This document shows, in pieces, positions 5,341 to 6,803 of a DNA stretch of 6,803 nucleotides. The position numbers and the translations under genes were made by a program. Position 1 is the first letter of the stretch, and the number at the start of each line of letters is the position of its first letter. The notes under the pieces are model-generated. The model was given only the letters and a program-made list of their open reading frames with translations. It made no database searches and was not told the origin of the DNA. Source of the stretch: Sphingobacteriales bacterium (GTDB lineage Bacteria; Bacteroidota; Bacteroidia; Chitinophagales; Chitinophagaceae); assembly GCA_004294195.1 (NCBI GenBank), contig REAQ01000202.1, forward strand, positions 1-6,803. The letters are read 5' to 3'.

Positions 5341-6522
5341 TCACGGCACAAACGCTCTTACCAACCTAACCCCTACTCCCTCAACCCTAACGCCTTCTCC
5401 CGCCGGAATAAAGAAAGACGCCCCCTTCTCCAACCTCCAACCTCCACCTTCAACCTTCGCCTCCCCTTGCCCGTCCAAAACAAGCATGATCTCCGGTCCA
5501 GTTGTAGCGAACGTATATCCGTTTTGTTGAACGGTTGCTGCCACCAGGCTAAAGTCGTCCACCGGGCAGTCAAACAATTGCTCATATTTGTTGCTGCCGG
5601 CGTCCATCGGTTGAGGTACGATGGCCTCAAATCGGATATGCTTCATCAGCTCCGGCACATCCACAAATTTGGGCGTGAGGCCACCTCGTAACACATTATC
5701 AGAATTCGACATCAATTCCACATTCTGGCCCTCGAGGTAAGCATGTGGAAGTCCGGCCCCCTGGAATATTGCTTCGCCTGCTTTCAGGTGAACCAGGTTA
5801 AAAAAGTAGACCGAGAAAATCCCGCGGTCGAACGCATCCGGATAAGTCACCATCGCCCTGGCCGCCCAGAAATGCGGCTCATGCTTTGATAATGCTCCGG
5901 CCGCATATTTAGGCAGGATCTCTTCTGCCAGCGGCTGAAGCATTTTGTTGACCCCTTCCTGCGGAAGTTCCATCACATATTGATATAGTCCTTTGTAACC
6001 ACTGCTTTCAAATACAGGCAACAAGGCAGACAACTGCTCCACGTTCTCCAACACCCTTATCAGATCCTGCTCAGGTCTGAACCCATGCAACAACCAGAAA
6101 TCACCCAGCGCAAGCATCATCTCGGGCTTGTGGTTATTGTCTCGATAGTTGCGGTTGGGGGCATCCTGTGGTATACCCATTGCATTCTCCCGATCAAATC
6201 CTTTTAATGCTTCTTCTTTCGATGGATGCACCTGGATGGAAAGCATATCTTTTACATCGAGGATTTTCAGTAAGAATGGAAGCTCCTGAAACCTTGACTC
6301 CACCCTGGCTCCCAGATATCGTCTTGGCTCAGAGCGGATCAAATCCAGAAGACCGGTTTGCGCATTGGCAGACAGTTCCACTGTTGCCGGTGCACCCGGG
6401 TGAATCCCCAGCCAATACTCGGCAAAGGGCCGATTCTCATCGTTGGAAATACTAAGTAATTCGGGGATATAACCCTTGCCGCCCCATGCGTAGTGCTGTA
6501 CCTTGCCTTTGAGTGGAAACAT
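5341..6522 (-). CDS. manA: mannose-6-phosphate isomerase, class I
   Basis: Interconverts fructose 6-phosphate and mannose 6-phosphate, a zinc enzyme feeding GDP-mannose and surface-glycan synthesis or allowing mannose use. The 393 residues are close to E. coli ManA (391), and the zinc ligands fall at nearly the same numbers: Gln97 and His99 in SIQVHPS, Glu134 in HKPEMM and His260 in GAGLPHAYLEG. Arg279 in NSDNVLRGGLTPK is the expected active-site arginine. The N-terminal PLKGKVQHYAWGG is a family hallmark. The start at 6522 is chosen because the 37 extra in-frame codons upstream are not family-like and overlap yraN in antisense. The C-terminal cupin end (residues about 353-388) is encoded by heptamer-periodic, G-rich DNA but keeps the FFIPAGEG strand and the RAFVP ending. 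The gene diverges from yraN across 22 bp; the DUF6580-like gene follows on the same strand. Confidence 0.96.
   Translation of the reverse strand: MFPLKGKVQHYAWGGKGYIPELLSISNDENRPFAEYWLGIHPGAPATVELSANAQTGLLDLIRSEPRRYLGARVESRFQELPFLLKILDVKDMLSIQVHPSKEEALKGFDRENAMGIPQDAPNRNYRDNNHKPEMMLALGDFWLLHGFRPEQDLIRVLENVEQLSALLPVFESSGYKGLYQYVMELPQEGVNKMLQPLAEEILPKYAAGALSKHEPHFWAARAMVTYPDAFDRGIFSVYFFNLVHLKAGEAIFQGAGLPHAYLEGQNVELMSNSDNVLRGGLTPKFVDVPELMKHIRFEAIVPQPMDAGSNKYEQLFDCPVDDFSLVAATVQQNGYTFATTGPEIMLVLDGQGEAKVEGGGWRLEKGASFFIPAGEGVRVEGVGVRLVRAFVP
5361..5402. repeat. 7-bp-period block in the last codons of manA
   Basis: On the plus strand the block reads as heptamers CCAACCT, AACCCCT, ACTCCCT, CAACCCT, AACGCCT and TCTCCCG. 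It encodes the terminal EGVRVEGVGVRLV stretch of ManA. On the coding (minus) strand it is telomere-like, with G-tracts at 5399-5401, 5385-5387, 5378-5380 and 5370-5373. Confidence 0.65.
5424..5465. repeat. second 7-bp-period block in the 3' part of manA
   Basis: Plus-strand heptamers CCTTCTC, CAACCTC, CAACCTC, CACCTTC, AACCTTC and GCCTCCC. The block encodes EAKVEGGGWRLEKG of ManA, just upstream of the conserved FFIPAG strand. The period matches the block at 5361-5402 and the motifs are related (CAACCTC versus CAACCCT). Confidence 0.7.
6476..6506 (+). promoter_or_regulatory. possible Bacteroidota-type promoter for yraN, inside manA
   Basis: TTG at 6476-6478, a 20-bp spacer, then TACCTTGC at 6499-6506. 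This approximates the Bacteroidota pattern of TTG at -33 and TAnnTTTG at -7, with one mismatch in the second element. Transcription would start near 6513, giving a leader of about 30 nt. It lies antisense within the first codons of manA, as the 22-bp gap requires. A pattern this short can arise by chance. Confidence 0.25.
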
Positions 6523-6544
6523 GTGACGAAGATAAACAGAAACG

Positions 6545-6803
6545 ATGTACAGGCAGCACCGTGTGGGTAAGCAAGGCGAAGAATTGGCCAGAACATTTTT
6601 GGAGCGACGAGGATTTGAGATCCTGGTCAACAACTGGCGCTATGGCGCGCTGGAGCTTGACATCGTTGCGCACAAAGATGAAGTGCTGCACGTGGTGGAA
6701 GTGAAGACCCTACGCCGTCAGAGCGCCGGCCTGCCGGAAGAATCCGTGAATCGTGCAAAATTCCAGCATCTGCAACGCGCAGCCGAAGCCTTCATGCAGC
6801 TCT
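6545..6803 (+). CDS. yraN: YraN/UPF0102 family protein, 3' truncated by the window edge
   Basis: The first 86 codons of a YraN-family protein, a small (usually about 120-residue) predicted PD-(D/E)xK nuclease-fold protein of unsettled function, related in fold to Holliday-junction resolvases. Visible features are the N-terminal GKQGEELARTFLERRGFEIL helix and strand, Asn30-Trp31 of the NWR motif, then LELD (Glu37, Asp39) and VVEVKT (Glu52, Lys54), which form the predicted metal-binding core. The family usually has GEID where this protein has LELD; the acidic residues are kept. The start at 6545 is supported by an in-frame stop (TAA, 6533-6535) just upstream. There is no strong Shine-Dalgarno sequence. 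It is divergent from manA with 22 bp between the two ATGs. The missing part is roughly the last 30-40 residues. Confidence 0.92.
   Translation, partial: MYRQHRVGKQGEELARTFLERRGFEILVNNWRYGALELDIVAHKDEVLHVVEVKTLRRQSAGLPEESVNRAKFQHLQRAAEAFMQL

Noticed and set aside
5240..5344. 35-codon N-terminal extension of the DUF6580-like protein to an ATG at 5344
   Set aside because: It overlaps the manA stop and is polar and unlike the family. The Met at 5239 has AAAGGA at good spacing.
6523..6633. 37-codon N-terminal extension of ManA to an ATG at 6633
   Set aside because: It is antisense to the start of yraN, is not family-like, and the Met at 6522 puts the zinc ligands at the expected numbers.
6513..6704. 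63-codon plus-strand frame starting METCDEDKQ
   Set aside because: It overlaps the real yraN frame in another register and the manA start on the other strand; no domain is visible.

Overview
The window looks like an ordinary chromosomal stretch from a member of the Bacteroidota. This is inferred from three things: the carboxyltransferase and the DUF6580-like membrane protein resemble the versions typical of that phylum, most starts lack a Shine-Dalgarno sequence, and base composition is close to balanced. I see no mobile element, CRISPR array, rRNA or tRNA, phage gene or defence system. I did not find a new multi-gene system. The most unusual material is a set of short-period repeats at gene ends and in gaps.

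Layout, left to right. (1) Positions 1-1683 (+) hold the 3' part of a CocE/NonD (X-Pro dipeptidyl-peptidase S15 type) serine hydrolase whose start lies outside the window. (2) A 96-bp gap is almost filled by an 8-bp tandem repeat. (3) A compact plus-strand cluster follows: the carboxyltransferase (beta) subunit of an acyl-CoA carboxylase of methylcrotonyl-CoA carboxylase type (1780-3408), a PhzF-family isomerase/epimerase (3420-4205) and ribonuclease HI (4205-4678). The gaps are 11 bp and then a 1-bp overlap, so co-transcription is likely. (4) A minus-strand pair converges on it: class I mannose-6-phosphate isomerase manA (6522 down to 5341), then a six-helix DUF6580-like membrane protein (5239 down to 4685). 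(5) Divergent from manA, with only 22 bp between the start codons, yraN (UPF0102, nuclease-like fold) begins at 6545 and runs off the right edge.

The genes do not form one pathway. The carboxylase subunit belongs to branched-chain or acyl-CoA metabolism, manA to sugar-phosphate metabolism and cell-surface polysaccharide precursors, rnhA to RNA-DNA hybrid removal. The hydrolase, PhzF protein and membrane protein have unknown substrates.

The recurring oddity is sequence of 7- or 8-bp period with a different motif at each place: 1691-1770 (8 bp), 4666-4696 (7 bp, forming two perfect palindromes that supply the stop codons of both convergent genes), 5277-5330 (about 8 bp, degenerate), and 5361-5402 plus 5424-5465 (7 bp, inside the end of manA, with a possible G-quadruplex in the mRNA).
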